A DNA stretch of 64,000 nucleotides from Sinohyriopsis cumingii (lineage: Eukaryota; Mollusca; Bivalvia; Unionida; Unionidae). Below the pieces are notes generated by a model, which made no database searches, was not told the origin of the DNA, and saw only the letters and a list, made by a program, of their open reading frames with translations. Position 1 is the first letter of the stretch, and every line of letters begins with the position of its first letter. The position numbers and the translations under genes were made by a program. This document shows, piece after piece, positions 47,224 through 55,600 of this stretch. The stretch covers positions 39,523,006 through 39,587,005 of the forward strand of contig CM068839.1 of NCBI GenBank assembly GCA_028554795.2, in the 5' to 3' direction.

Positions 47224-48537
47224 CTAATAGTCTAGAATGACTTCTCTCAAACTGTTGATTTCTATGGTATTATCAAATTCTGCATACAGGATGACGTTCA
47301 CTGTCTCTGGCAGAGGATTTGCAAACTGAAGTTCCACACGAATCTGGCCGGATTTTATAGGGTGGAAATGTCCCTCGTCGCTGCCTTGGTCTGGAGTGAA
47401 ATCGAAAGCCCACAAAGCATAGCCTCCTGCATAATCTTCGTACGTAATGCCGTGACTGGTGTTGGTTCCTAACTGACCCGTGGCTTCGTACAGGGACAAG
47501 TACGATCTCAAGTAATTGTTCTTGGTAAAGTCAGGTTCGAAAGGTCGGGTACACAAGGTCTTGCCATCGCGACTGACTTCGATTTTCTTCACGTTGAAGT
47601 GTTGAAAGTGGAAAGGATTTTCAGCGAAGGCTCCGTTGAAGGCTGCATTCGAGACCATACCAAGGATCAAACGTTTGGGTAACTGTCCTTGGAACAGATG
47701 ATCTTCGATCATGGAATGATGTCCAACGGGAATGGTGAACGTTTTCACTTCCACACGTCGTATGGGATACTTGGCGGTCGTTCTGCTCAACGTCTGACTG
47801 ATGTCGTTTCCCACTTTAGGTAACACTTCCACGCGTCGTACGTAAAGTTTGGCCTCCTCGATTTGGCTTTTAGGATTGCCAGTCTTAGTAGCAGTTTCAT
47901 CAGCCAACAAATGGAAAGTGGCACTGCTGCGATTCAGTCTCAGGCGCACATTGACCCCGTTCAGCAAATATTTCTCTTGCAACCACATGTCCAAATGCAA
48001 ACGATCCATCAGTTCTAAACTCTTTTTACCTATGATTCTGCTTCGTCTTTCCCCAAAGCCGTCATTGTCACCTGCGTCAGCTATCTTAAACTTGCCCGCT
48101 TCGTCAGCTTCCCATACCACACAAGCATTGAGATGGGTGTTCTTGGCATCTATTCCGTACGTCAAGAGATTTTCCAGGTAGGCACGGTAAGGGTAAGTAT
48201 CCATGCTGCTGCTGACCAGTTTGTTATTCAAGTACAAGTCCACTCCACTAAACAAGGAATGCATGAAATTGTTGACGGGAGCTATATTCTCAGTGTCATC
48301 TACTGCACCATCATCCTTATCTAGAACTTTGACTTTCAAGTACAAGTAACTGCTATTCAGATCGATGTAATCTTCGGGCTGTCCTTTGATTTCAAACTCG
48401 ATGGGAGCTGAGGCTGTCAATGAGGAGACGGGATGAAATTCCACCCATTGAGATTCTTGCATCGTCATCATGGTGGGGGGCATGGCAAACAGATCCAGTT
48501 CCGTCTTGGAACAAGCGCAAGACTCTCGGTGCATCAT
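47224..48537 (-). CDS. MCP: Major capsid protein, double jelly roll
   Basis: 437 residues. The N-terminal part (QWVEFHPVSSLTASAPIEFE, DYIDLNSSYLYLKVKVLD, VNNFMHSLFSGVDLYLNNK, TYPYRAYLENLLTYG) carries the strand and loop pattern typical of Polinton/adintovirus hexon-like capsid proteins. The second jelly roll starts near residue 215 (AKYPIRRVEVKTFTIPVG). It should form the trimeric capsomer. It is intact, of normal length, and followed by the Cys/His protein and the protease. The start could be M1 or M2. Confidence 0.93.
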   Translation of the reverse strand: MMHRESCACSKTELDLFAMPPTMMTMQESQWVEFHPVSSLTASAPIEFEIKGQPEDYIDLNSSYLYLKVKVLDKDDGAVDDTENIAPVNNFMHSLFSGVDLYLNNKLVSSSMDTYPYRAYLENLLTYGIDAKNTHLNACVVWEADEAGKFKIADAGDNDGFGERRSRIIGKKSLELMDRLHLDMWLQEKYLLNGVNVRLRLNRSSATFHLLADETATKTGNPKSQIEEAKLYVRRVEVLPKVGNDISQTLSRTTAKYPIRRVEVKTFTIPVGHHSMIEDHLFQGQLPKRLILGMVSNAAFNGAFAENPFHFQHFNVKKIEVSRDGKTLCTRPFEPDFTKNNYLRSYLSLYEATGQLGTNTSHGITYEDYAGGYALWAFDFTPDQGSDEGHFHPIKSGQIRVELQFANPLPETVNVILYAEFDNTIEINSLREVILDY

Positions 48538-48550
48538 TTTTCTCTGTGTC

Positions 48551-48967
48551 TCAATAATCGAAAACGTCTAAGTCTCGAACGGTTCTTCTTTTCTTTGCCT
48601 TTCTCGCTTGAAGTCTGGTGAAAGGGTGTTTTCTTCGTCGTCTCTTTCTGCCTTGTCCTTGCTGAATGCCTGACTCGGTAGCGTGCAGAGCATTTATAGG
48701 TGTGACTCGGCGACCCAAAATGTCTTTGCCCGTTTGCAGCAAGACATTTTTGCCTGCCCTCATGAAGGCTTCTTTAGGGTTTTGTTTGTCGATGATGACA
48801 TTTTGGAGAAATTCTTTGCCTTGCGTCAGTGCCGCATCTTTCAAGGCGTGCAATCCGCGTGTCACCATCGGTTTCAACACCGGGGCCACCGAACGAAAGG
48901 CTGATTTTAACATGTCTCCTAAACCGTGTCCTCGCTGTCGAGCAACCCCTCGGTACACTGGATACAT
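48551..48967 (-). CDS. Small basic virion protein (pX/pVI-like)
   Basis: 138 residues between MCP and penton genes. Residues 15-60 form amphipathic helices (DMLKSAFRSVAPVLKPMVTR), and the C-terminal third is strongly basic (GRKRRRRKH, KAKKRRTVRD). Position, size and composition fit the small core or pVI-like protein that Polintons and adintoviruses encode here. A basic nuclear targeting signal is likely. Assignment is by context and character, not by a diagnostic motif. Confidence 0.7.
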   Translation of the reverse strand: MYPVYRGVARQRGHGLGDMLKSAFRSVAPVLKPMVTRGLHALKDAALTQGKEFLQNVIIDKQNPKEAFMRAGKNVLLQTGKDILGRRVTPINALHATESGIQQGQGRKRRRRKHPFTRLQARKAKKRRTVRDLDVFDY

Positions 48968-48974
48968 GACTTAC

Positions 48975-49910
48975 TTACGAGTCGTGAGAGAACCGTTTTC
49001 GAAAATGGAGTTTCACCGTGACTTTTCCTTTGGTGAATGGAATATTTTGTCCCAAATCTCCTTTTATAGTAATGTTGACCGTGTCCAAATACGACTTGCT
49101 GACCGGTAAATAGTGAGGATGGACAAATTCGCGGTGAACGTGGTAAGTGTTTCCACCTTCCTCGTCAGCGTTTGCGGCAGAATCCACTTTGAAAGGAATG
49201 ACACGCAGTAACGGTACGGAGGTGTGTCCCACCACGTTATACTCCACCACATCGGAGTACACGAACATCAAATTCAGTCCTTGGTTCAGTTCTACCGGGG
49301 TACGAAAATACTTGGCAAAAGTATCGTTGTCAGAAATGACTGGTAATTCGCCTTTTTGTTGTTCTACTTTCTTCCTCATCTCCATGTCACCGCCCAACAT
49401 GTCAAACAATTCAGGACAAAATAAGAAAGACATGATTTTAGACCCCTCAGGAAATTTCATCAGGAAGCGACGAGCTGTTTTGTGGTACTCTAGGGTGACA
49501 CTTTTTTTGGCATGCTCCAAAGCTTTCCCAAACACGCCATTAAACCTGGTGGCTATGGTGTTGACCAAATGTTGACCACTAAAATAATAACCTGGGGAAA
49601 TGAACAAGTGATAGTCGGTCCAGTTTGGATTTTCTTTGTTACGGGTTTTCTTGTCATATTTGCTATGGGTATCCATCCACTGTTGCAATTGCTCTTCATG
49701 AACTTGCACCGTAAAAAAATGTTGATTGGGAAGGACATTGAGGACTTGGGTCGGGTGAATCATTTCTACTAAAGCCACTTCCCAATGGGCTTCGTGATCT
49801 AAGGGGATGGCTTGAGGTAATTTAGCCGTGTAACAGCACGTGTTGTGGGGAAACACCTCCATGGAACTGTCACTGGGTAAGGTTAAGTAAAATTGGTTTT
49901 GGTGACTCAT
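48975..49910 (-). CDS. Penton-like minor capsid protein, single jelly roll
   Basis: 311 residues. It starts MSHQNQFYLTLPSDSSMEVF and continues with HWEVALVEMIHPTQVLNVLP, the conserved opening of the Polinton minor capsid protein that occupies capsid vertices. It ends with KGKVTVKLHFRKRF, a typical last strand. It lies upstream of the basic protein and MCP, the usual Polinton order. Intact. Confidence 0.88.
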   Translation of the reverse strand: MSHQNQFYLTLPSDSSMEVFPHNTCCYTAKLPQAIPLDHEAHWEVALVEMIHPTQVLNVLPNQHFFTVQVHEEQLQQWMDTHSKYDKKTRNKENPNWTDYHLFISPGYYFSGQHLVNTIATRFNGVFGKALEHAKKSVTLEYHKTARRFLMKFPEGSKIMSFLFCPELFDMLGGDMEMRKKVEQQKGELPVISDNDTFAKYFRTPVELNQGLNLMFVYSDVVEYNVVGHTSVPLLRVIPFKVDSAANADEEGGNTYHVHREFVHPHYLPVSKSYLDTVNITIKGDLGQNIPFTKGKVTVKLHFRKRFSHDS

Positions 49911-50323
49911 AATTCCAGAGTTCTGTGGCTGTCCGAGGGGTTAGTGGACGTCAGAGGCGTGTCTCCGCCCAAAATGGGGTTCTGGTTGTGGTTGGAGTGG
50001 TGACTGGCACTGGCACTGGACGCAAGGTTCCCGTTCGAGGAGAATTTCAGGGAGGGATTGGGAAGCAGGTAACCGATGCAACTGCTCAATAAAATGGTCC
50101 ACAATTGTTTGTCTCCTTGTTGCAAGCTTAGATTGGCGATGGCTGCCCCGATGACGCAATACACCACGAAGATTTGGCAGAAAAAGACGATTTGCGTTTT
50201 AGGCACACGTTCTCCACACCACACCCACAAGGGTTGTTTTTGTAAATCTTGCACAGAAGAACTGGGTGAAGAAGGAGTGGTCGACGTAGCTGCGTCTGCT
50301 GTGTGAAATGGCATGATGGTCAC
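49907..50323 (-). CDS. Membrane protein with two transmembrane segments
   Basis: 138 residues. Hydrophobic segments lie at about 44-64 (QIVFFCQIFVVYCVIGAA) and 74-88 (LWTILLSSCIGYLLP), separated by a short polar loop with ANLSLQQGDK. The tail is rich in Ser and Asn. Such two-helix proteins are common in Polinton genomes and may act in virion membranes or exit; the role is unknown. It overlaps the penton start by 4 bp and the integrase stop by 4 bp. A TATA box (50331-50337) is embedded in the last integrase codons; Met4 (50314) would fit it better than Met1. Confidence 0.75.
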   Translation of the reverse strand: MTIMPFHTADAATSTTPSSPSSSVQDLQKQPLWVWCGERVPKTQIVFFCQIFVVYCVIGAAIANLSLQQGDKQLWTILLSSCIGYLLPNPSLKFSSNGNLASSASASHHSNHNQNPILGGDTPLTSTNPSDSHRTLEL

Positions 50324-51432
50324 TTCTTCCTTTTATAGTCGATGACTTGCGAAGCGTCGATCCAAGAATCGAAATTGGGTTGATATCCTTTCCAACGTAC
50401 TTTGACTTCTTTGACACGTCGTTTGCCCACTTTACGGGTTCTGCGTTCGAGAATGCTTTCGATGTCGTACACGTCGTCTTCTTTTTTGGTGACACGTTGT
50501 AACTCGGGTAAATAAAACGTTCCTTTGAGTACTTCTCCGTTCATGTCTTCCAATTTATAGACGGCGGGATGACGGCCATGCACTCGTCCAGTGACACGAA
50601 ACAATTCGGTCGTCCAGTTAGGTAAGTAACCTTTGTCGAAAGTGCGTTTGGTTTTGCCAATGCGCACCCAATCTCCTACGGTCAACTCTCCACTTTTCTT
50701 GGGGACAGCCCTCGTCGGGGACGTACCAAACAGACGCTCAAACACTAGCACTTCGTTGTCGAGAGTCACGTCTTGCGGGGCACGTCCGATGCTTCGATGG
50801 TAAGATTGGTTGTACGCTTGCACCAGGTGCGGTAAGATGTCGATGTACTTCAGAGTGTGGTGATGCGTAAAATATTTCCACATGCGTTCTTTCAAAGTGC
50901 GTTGAAAACGTTCCACGATGCTGGCTTTGGTTTCGGGATTCTCGGTGGTAAAAAAATGAATGTCACGTTTCTTTAATTCTTTTTGGAAAGCTTGGTTCAG
51001 AAATTCGGTGCCTTTGTCCGTTTGCCATCGAAGAGGCTGACGACCGCTTTGTTTCAACACCCGTTGTAGGGCTCGCACTAACTCGCTGCTGGATTTGGAA
51101 GTCAAGGGCACGACCCAGGCAAATTTGGAAAAGACGTCGATGACACAAAACAAATATTTGTAGCCACGATTGTAGCTGGCCAAATGAGAGACATCGGCTA
51201 AATCGGCTTGCCATTGATGATCGATGCCTTCCACTCGGGTGCGACTTCTGGCAAACTTGCGTCGAATGGGTTTGTGTAAAGTGTAGGTAGCTTGTTCTTG
51301 TAACCATCGTTGAACTTGAGGTAAACGGAGACTTTTCAGTCGAGTTTTGGCAGCACGATACAATTTTTGAACTCCTGCGTAACCTGCAGGATGCGAGGGA
51401 TCGTAGTAAATGCTGGCTAAGACTTTTTCCAT
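50320..51432 (-). CDS. INT: Retroviral-type integrase with C-terminal chromodomain
   Basis: 370 residues from the ATG at 51432 (AAAAAATGG context). The frame stays open 35 codons further upstream but there overlaps the next gene and loses similarity. The N-terminal region contains IYYDPSHPAGYAGVQKLY. The catalytic core has Asp77 (QADLADV), Asp139 (QTDKGTEF) and Glu174 (KASIVERF), a D,D-34-E arrangement. A chromodomain follows at about 317-370 (DVYDIESILERRTRKVGK, VRWKGYQPNFDSWIDA). The enzyme should insert the element with a 6-bp duplication, as seen at its borders. The chromodomain may steer it to marked chromatin. Confidence 0.95.
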   Translation of the reverse strand: MEKVLASIYYDPSHPAGYAGVQKLYRAAKTRLKSLRLPQVQRWLQEQATYTLHKPIRRKFARSRTRVEGIDHQWQADLADVSHLASYNRGYKYLFCVIDVFSKFAWVVPLTSKSSSELVRALQRVLKQSGRQPLRWQTDKGTEFLNQAFQKELKKRDIHFFTTENPETKASIVERFQRTLKERMWKYFTHHHTLKYIDILPHLVQAYNQSYHRSIGRAPQDVTLDNEVLVFERLFGTSPTRAVPKKSGELTVGDWVRIGKTKRTFDKGYLPNWTTELFRVTGRVHGRHPAVYKLEDMNGEVLKGTFYLPELQRVTKKEDDVYDIESILERRTRKVGKRRVKEVKVRWKGYQPNFDSWIDASQVIDYKRKK

Positions 51433-51448
51433 TTTTTGTGTTTGTGTG

Positions 51449-52069
51449 TTAATAAGGCACCCACTCTTGGAAGAGGCTACTCTTTTTCTCTTGGGGTATT
51501 TGCTTGGATTGCAAGGCTTTGCGTGTGCGACCGGCAATAGGTGTCGAAGAGGAGGAGGATGTCTGAGCAGGGGATATCGGTTCTTGTTTCACTTCTGTCT
51601 TCACTTTCTTTTTCTCTTGTGATGAAGAAGGGGTGGCCATCATCTTTTTAATCCATCCAATTCTGGAGGTAGGTGGTGTTGTTAACTTGTGTACTTTTTC
51701 TGGTGGAGTTAGAAACCCTTCCTCTTCTTCTTCTCCTTTTTCTGTCTTGACCACTGGTACTGGTACTGGTACTGGTGATGGTGCTGGACTTTTCATCAAG
51801 GTCTTAAAATCTTTCAAAGTGGGTAGAGCTGTTTCGTCTAAAGCTTTCTGGTGAAAGAGTTGCAGTCGTTGCAAGAGTTGACCGTACTTTTGCGATTTTT
51901 CTGTTTCGGACAAATCTTGTCGATCCATCAAAGACTGTAATTCGTGTTGTAACTGGGACATCTCGCTCAAATTGGGATTGGGAGGTAAATGCGGGGTGCG
52001 TTGTTCTTGCCAACGATGGTATTCCATCCATCGTTTGTAAGGCACTAAAGCTAGTTTTCGTCCTTCCAT
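51449..52069 (-). CDS. Polinton protein with conserved N-terminus and disordered tail
   Basis: 206 residues. The opening MEGRKLALVPYKRWMEYHRW resembles a short N-terminal motif (M-x-K-L-x-L-V-P-Y-x-x-W) that I associate with a Polinton protein of unknown role. A helical part follows (SQLQHELQSLMDRQDLSETE), then a Pro/Val run, an acidic patch and a Lys/Ser-rich tail. A TATA-like GATAAAAAGG (52114-52123) lies 46-54 bp upstream. It sits between integrase and core-like genes. Confidence 0.7.
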   Translation of the reverse strand: MEGRKLALVPYKRWMEYHRWQEQRTPHLPPNPNLSEMSQLQHELQSLMDRQDLSETEKSQKYGQLLQRLQLFHQKALDETALPTLKDFKTLMKSPAPSPVPVPVPVVKTEKGEEEEEGFLTPPEKVHKLTTPPTSRIGWIKKMMATPSSSQEKKKVKTEVKQEPISPAQTSSSSSTPIAGRTRKALQSKQIPQEKKSSLFQEWVPY

Positions 52070-52118
52070 GGGGTTGTCAGGGGTCGATTCTGAGATCTTG
52101 GGACTTCCGAGGGCCTTT

Positions 52119-52506
52119 TTATCTTGCTCCCACCAGTCCTCCCAACATGGTTCCCAAGACTCCTTTCAGTATGGGGCCTAACAAGAGAGGCAAAATGCCT
52201 CCACGTTGGACCAACATCTTCTTTTTTTGACGAATGGGAATTTTTTTTTCGAACCATTTGGCGAAGAACGTGACGATGCTTGCTTAAGCATTGTTTCTGG
52301 TGTTTGGACAAAGGGATCGTGCCTTTCAAGACGTTCAAACAACATTCGCACACGGTATCGATGACCTCTTTGGAAGCCGTTTGAATGAGTTTTTTTCGTA
52401 GGGGTGGAGAAGCTTTGGACAGGACAGATAACAGGTCCCCATGTTTGGCTAAACGTGGTGGCAGTCCTTTCCTTTTCTTTCCTTGGGGTTTTCTGGAGGG
52501 TGACAT
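52119..52506 (-). CDS. Core-like basic protein, frame broken in an A run
   Basis: The start at 52506 (MSPSRKPQGKKRK) fits the TATAAAAA at 52563-52570; the longer frame from 52587 begins upstream of that TATA box. It contains LPPRLAKHGDLLSVLSKASP, VCECCLNVLKGTIPLSKHQK and a basic region, a pattern found in many Polintons. At a run of nine A (near 52245-52253) the observed frame leaves the expected one and runs to 52051 into the next gene. Read one base out of phase, the sequence continues as a basic segment and a hydrophobic Leu/Gly-rich tail and stops at 52121-52119, inside the next TATA box. So either a one-base insertion or slippage is present. Confidence 0.7.
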
Positions 52507-52562
52507 CTTTGAGTCTTTAGGAGCACCAAAAAAACACTGATACCCTACTTGGTCACAGGCCT

Positions 52563-52570
52563 TTTTTATA
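52563..52570 (-). promoter_or_regulatory. TATA box of the core-like gene, containing the upstream stop codon
   Basis: Minus-strand TATAAAAA. The TAA of the 320-codon gene lies within it. It sets the downstream start at 52506. Confidence 0.7.
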
Positions 52571-53528
52571 CTGGAACGCGTCGCCACTGATTGTCTTTAC
52601 GTCGTATCAGTTTGAGGACAGGCATGACACGTCGTGCAGGGGTGCGCAGCGGACTAAATCGAGCCAGTTCTTGCTTGGACAAATCCAGTAAACTTTGTAA
52701 CATGCCCGATCTTTCATGGACTTTGATTTTGGGAGAACGTACTTTGTGAGCAGCAGCCACTGCCGCTAAATTGGAAGGTCCTGCCACTGGGGAAGTTCTT
52801 TTGGGGGTCATCAACGGAGAAGTTCTTGGTGTGATCAACGTCTCCAAGTACTCTTCAGTTCCTGGTGACATCAACGGAGAAGTGGACAAACGTGAGGCTG
52901 CCGGAGAAGCAGTCACTGCCGTGGCAGGTCGTGGTTTGCGAGTGTAAGGTTGCGTCCTGGCCGAGGTGCCTCTCTTGCGACTAGTTTTCTTCTGTGGACT
53001 TTTCTTTTTCTGGGGACTTTTTTTCTGTTTCTTTTTCTGGGGGCTTCTTTTCTTTTTCCGGGGTGGTGGTGTCTGGTAAGAGGAGGGTCCCGCCACTGGA
53101 GAAGTTATTCTTCTTGGGGACTTGGTCTTTTTCTTTTTCTTCTTGGGGCTTCGTTGGACTTTTGTCTTGGGGATAACTTTGGGGGCATTAGGATCCCATC
53201 TTAAGAGTGAGCGAATGATGACCCCTCCTAGAGTACCGCTCCCTCCAGGTTTCAAAATGATTTGTTTTTTGGTTTGAGTGTCGATGCGGGGATCGGCCAG
53301 TTGGACCAAAGCGACTTTGTTTCGATCGAAAAAGCGTTTGTTTTGATGAGGAATCTGAATGATTCCTTGGAGTAATTGACGTGCCGTCACCGTGAACCAT
53401 CGTAAGACTTCTTTGAGGCTAGCTTCTAAGACACGAGCTCGTGTTTGTGGATCTTTTTCTCGACTGATGCCATACAAGGCACGAATCAATTTGACGGGAA
53501 GATGCGACTGAAGGGACGTCATGTTCAC
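52566..53528 (-). CDS. Lys/Ser/Pro-rich putative DNA-condensing core protein
   Basis: 320 residues. The N-terminal 115 residues (RALYGISREKDPQTRARVLE, ARQLLQGIIQIPHQNKRFF, LKPGGSGTLGGVIIRSLL) follow the same plan as the neighbouring core-like protein, so the two look like paralogues. The rest is low-complexity and basic, with many SPKK-type repeats (SPKKKKKK, SPQKKKQKK, SPQKKKS) like the DNA-binding tails of histone H1 and sperm basic proteins. It is a good candidate for packaging DNA in the virion. TATAAAAA at 53561-53568 lies about 35 bp upstream. Function is inferred from composition. Confidence 0.75.
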   Translation of the reverse strand: MNMTSLQSHLPVKLIRALYGISREKDPQTRARVLEASLKEVLRWFTVTARQLLQGIIQIPHQNKRFFDRNKVALVQLADPRIDTQTKKQIILKPGGSGTLGGVIIRSLLRWDPNAPKVIPKTKVQRSPKKKKKKTKSPRRITSPVAGPSSYQTPPPRKKKRSPQKKKQKKSPQKKKSPQKKTSRKRGTSARTQPYTRKPRPATAVTASPAASRLSTSPLMSPGTEEYLETLITPRTSPLMTPKRTSPVAGPSNLAAVAAAHKVRSPKIKVHERSGMLQSLLDLSKQELARFSPLRTPARRVMPVLKLIRRKDNQWRRVPV

Positions 53529-53579
53529 ACTGTGTGAGGCAGACGAGAAAGGGTCTGAGGTTTTTATAGATTTTTTTTT

Positions 53580-54323
53580 TCATGGGGAGTGAAATGAAGT
53601 CGAGGACGGAGACGTGTACAGGACAGGCCCTCCGTCTTGGCACCAGTGGTGAAACAAGTGGGTACGAAATCGCAAATCCTCGGGAGTCGTAGGTTTCAAA
53701 TCGACGAGTAAATAGGCGTGTGGAGTTTGAGTGGCATCGTCGTACGCCTGAGTCAGCCAAGGCGTTCCTAACTGTTTGGCTAAGACTTGCACTTGCGATT
53801 TATCTCGAGGGCTTTTAAACAAGACCACGTAATGCGCATTGAGACTGATGGTGCGATGGGCTTTACTTTGTTGAAACAAATTTTGGGTGATGTAAACGAC
53901 ACTGGCATTACGGTGATGCCCTTTGCGCGTGAACCACAGTTTAATTTCTTCTTCATCTTCTCCTAACATGTCGTCGAAAATGACCAAATGGGTTAGACGG
54001 GAGTCAGAGACGATGCCATCGTCTTCTTTAGGAATGCCTTCCACAAACACGATGGAATCGCCTTGACTTTCTCGCAAGAGGCTGTACGCCGATTGCCACT
54101 CTTTGTAACACCACACGATTCGTTGAGGGGGCCGATCGATCAAATGATGTTTATGTTCGATCAAACGTTTGACGAATTCGGTTTTGCCTGAACCGCTAGG
54201 CCCAGCAATGAGCATGTTAAAGGGATGGCGAAGATACAAAGCCTCCCAACTGGCACGATCTAAGTGTTCGTCGATGACTTTGACAGTAGAGGAAGAGGGA
54301 GCAGAGACAGCAGAGGTAGCCAT
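53580..54323 (-). CDS. ATP: FtsK/HerA-type genome packaging ATPase
   Basis: 247 residues when started at Met 54323. The longer frame (from 54362) would begin only a few bases from the TATA box at 54371-54378, so the second Met is preferred. Walker A GPSGSGKT is at residues 41-48, Walker B HLVIFDD ends at 117-118, and a sensor-like VVYITQNLF follows. This is the A32/FtsK-type ATPase of Polintons, adintoviruses and related double-jelly-roll viruses, which pumps DNA into capsids. Intact. Confidence 0.93.
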   Translation of the reverse strand: MATSAVSAPSSSTVKVIDEHLDRASWEALYLRHPFNMLIAGPSGSGKTEFVKRLIEHKHHLIDRPPQRIVWCYKEWQSAYSLLRESQGDSIVFVEGIPKEDDGIVSDSRLTHLVIFDDMLGEDEEEIKLWFTRKGHHRNASVVYITQNLFQQSKAHRTISLNAHYVVLFKSPRDKSQVQVLAKQLGTPWLTQAYDDATQTPHAYLLVDLKPTTPEDLRFRTHLFHHWCQDGGPVLYTSPSSTSFHSP

Positions 54324-54370
54324 GGTGTGAGAAATGTCACTTGTGACACGAAAGACAAACAAGACAAGAG

Positions 54371-54378
54371 TTTATATA
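54371..54378 (-). promoter_or_regulatory. TATA box of the packaging ATPase gene
   Basis: Minus-strand TATATAAA, about 50 bp upstream of the chosen start. Confidence 0.7.
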
Positions 54379-54393
54379 CTTTTTCAGAACACC

Positions 54394-54399
54394 TTTATT
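54394..54399 (-). terminator. AATAAA signal ending the right-hand gene block
   Basis: Minus-strand AATAAA 16 bp past the stop of the membrane-tail frame and just upstream of the ATPase TATA box. Confidence 0.6.
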
Positions 54400-54414
54400 G
54401 AATGTTTTTTTTTT

Positions 54415-54690
54415 TCAAACATGAATACGAAAGACAAAAATACATAAAAGCCAAAGGCTTAAGTACAAGGATAAAAGGCACATGATAACTATGAACGTGG
54501 AATAAACACGAGTGTCTGTACAACATGTTTTGGGTAATGTTCTAACCAGTTCTATAGTAGGGGGTAAGGGCACACAAGTGTCCTCCCGAAAGGGTCTTTC
54601 AGGCCTGTCCACGACAGTCCTGTCCTGGGTGACGGGTTCTTCTGGCACGGGTTGAAAAGTAACTTTTTTCCTTGAACAACTCTCGTGCAT
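54415..54690 (-). CDS. Tail-anchored small membrane protein, overlapping frame
   Basis: 91 residues from the ATG at 54690 (A at -3). A polar, acidic/basic N-terminal part (KKVTFQPVPEEPVTQDRTVV) is followed by a single hydrophobic C-terminal segment (STFIVIMCLLSLYLSLWLLC). It overlaps the C-terminus of the frame at 54599-54910 by about 90 bp. Either both are real, or a one-base change in a run of six A (near 54663) has split one protein. Function unknown. Confidence 0.5.
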   Translation of the reverse strand: MHESCSRKKVTFQPVPEEPVTQDRTVVDRPERPFREDTCVPLPPTIELVRTLPKTCCTDTRVYSTFIVIMCLLSLYLSLWLLCIFVFRIHV

Positions 54691-54910
54691 ACTGGGCCAC
54701 TTCTTGGGTCCAAGCCTCAAAACCCCATTCTTTCCAGGCACGGACATCTGTCCAATGGGGATGTAAGTCACAAGCTGCACACACATCGTCATACACGTCT
54801 TGGGTAGCTAAAAGTTGACGAATCTTTTTTTCCTGTTGAGGTCGAGAAGTATCCAGATGAAAACGCAAGGCTTTGAGCAAAAGGAGTTTTTCGTGACCAT
54901 TTAAGGCCAT
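54599..54910 (-). CDS. Unknown helical protein
   Basis: About 103 residues from MALNGHEKLLLLKALRFHLD (ATG at 54910). The start overlaps the stop of the preceding frame (54901). It has a Cys/His/Trp-rich middle (VYDDVCAACDLHPHWTDVRA). The last 20 residues are basic and may be out of frame relative to the membrane protein that overlaps it. Not recognised. Confidence 0.5.
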   Translation of the reverse strand: MALNGHEKLLLLKALRFHLDTSRPQQEKKIRQLLATQDVYDDVCAACDLHPHWTDVRAWKEWGFEAWTQEVAQYARELFKEKSYFSTRARRTRHPGQDCRGQA

Positions 54911-55125
54911 TGAGGTGGTAAGTACTGATCGTAAAGAGTCCACAAAGAATCGGCTGGTAAACGAAATCCCAGAAAACAAGTCACTAAGACACACACCACT
55001 TGTCGTCCCAAATTGAATGGATACAGTTCTTGTAATAATCGATGGTAATGATCCACAGTTTGAATATGGTCATTGAGTTCCTTCCACGGAATCTGTTGGA
55101 TTACATACGACATAAGTCGTGGCAT
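54901..55125 (-). CDS. Unknown small protein
   Basis: 74 residues, MPRLMSYVIQQIPWKELNDH start, with a mixed hydrophobic middle (VVCVLVTCFLGF). Its 3' end overlaps the next start, and its 5' end overlaps the 172-codon gene. A TATAAAAA at 55135-55142 is very close, so the second Met (55113) may be used. Not recognised. Confidence 0.5.
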   Translation of the reverse strand: MPRLMSYVIQQIPWKELNDHIQTVDHYHRLLQELYPFNLGRQVVCVLVTCFLGFRLPADSLWTLYDQYLPPQWP

Positions 55126-55588
55126 AGCAGCCTGTTTTTATAGTCTCTTTGTTTCGAAAAGAATACACGTACTTTCTAGCCAGAGATCTTCGTTCTCCAG
55201 TTGGGAATGTAAATCTTGCATACTGTAACCGAAACGTCAGAGTTCGATTAGAAGTTTCATCTTCCGCTAAATAGATTCCACGTAACAAATGTTGGTAATC
55301 CTTTACCTTGTCTTCCTCAATGGGTTGCTCTAGGTGAATCTCGAAGTAACCAAAATGATCAACACGTGAATCATCGGGGGCCTGGAAGTATTGAACAAGG
55401 TCTGACCACTGAAACAATTTCTGACGAATCAGTTCTCTTATACAATTCAGGTACCAGTGGTTAAAGATCTGGTGACGTAACGGATGCAGTTGTTCTTTAC
55501 GTTTCACTTGTATTTTCACCAGCTCTCGGTAAATGCGTTCTCTCAACTCCACAGGCAAAGCACGAATGTTCTCTAGCAAAGAATCCAT
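55070..55588 (-). CDS. F-box-like protein 1 (paralogue pair)
   Basis: 172 residues. The N-terminus ENIRALPVELRERIYRELVK resembles an F-box (LP-x-E-L-x-x-x-I-x-x-x-L), followed by a basic LHPLRHQIFNHWYL segment. Its first 38 residues are nearly identical to those of the adjacent gene; the remainder has diverged. If it is an F-box it could recruit host Skp1-Cullin ubiquitin ligases, a common theme in viruses, but this is inference. The C-terminal quarter overlaps the following small gene. Confidence 0.6.
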   Translation of the reverse strand: MDSLLENIRALPVELRERIYRELVKIQVKRKEQLHPLRHQIFNHWYLNCIRELIRQKLFQWSDLVQYFQAPDDSRVDHFGYFEIHLEQPIEEDKVKDYQHLLRGIYLAEDETSNRTLTFRLQYARFTFPTGERRSLARKYVYSFRNKETIKTGCYATTYVVCNPTDSVEGTQ

Positions 55589-55600
55589 GAATAGGTCATA

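Noticed and set aside
52507..52587. Upstream start of the 178-codon frame
   Set aside because: It lies at or above the TATA box (52563-52570), so an mRNA starting 25-35 bp downstream of the box would not include it.
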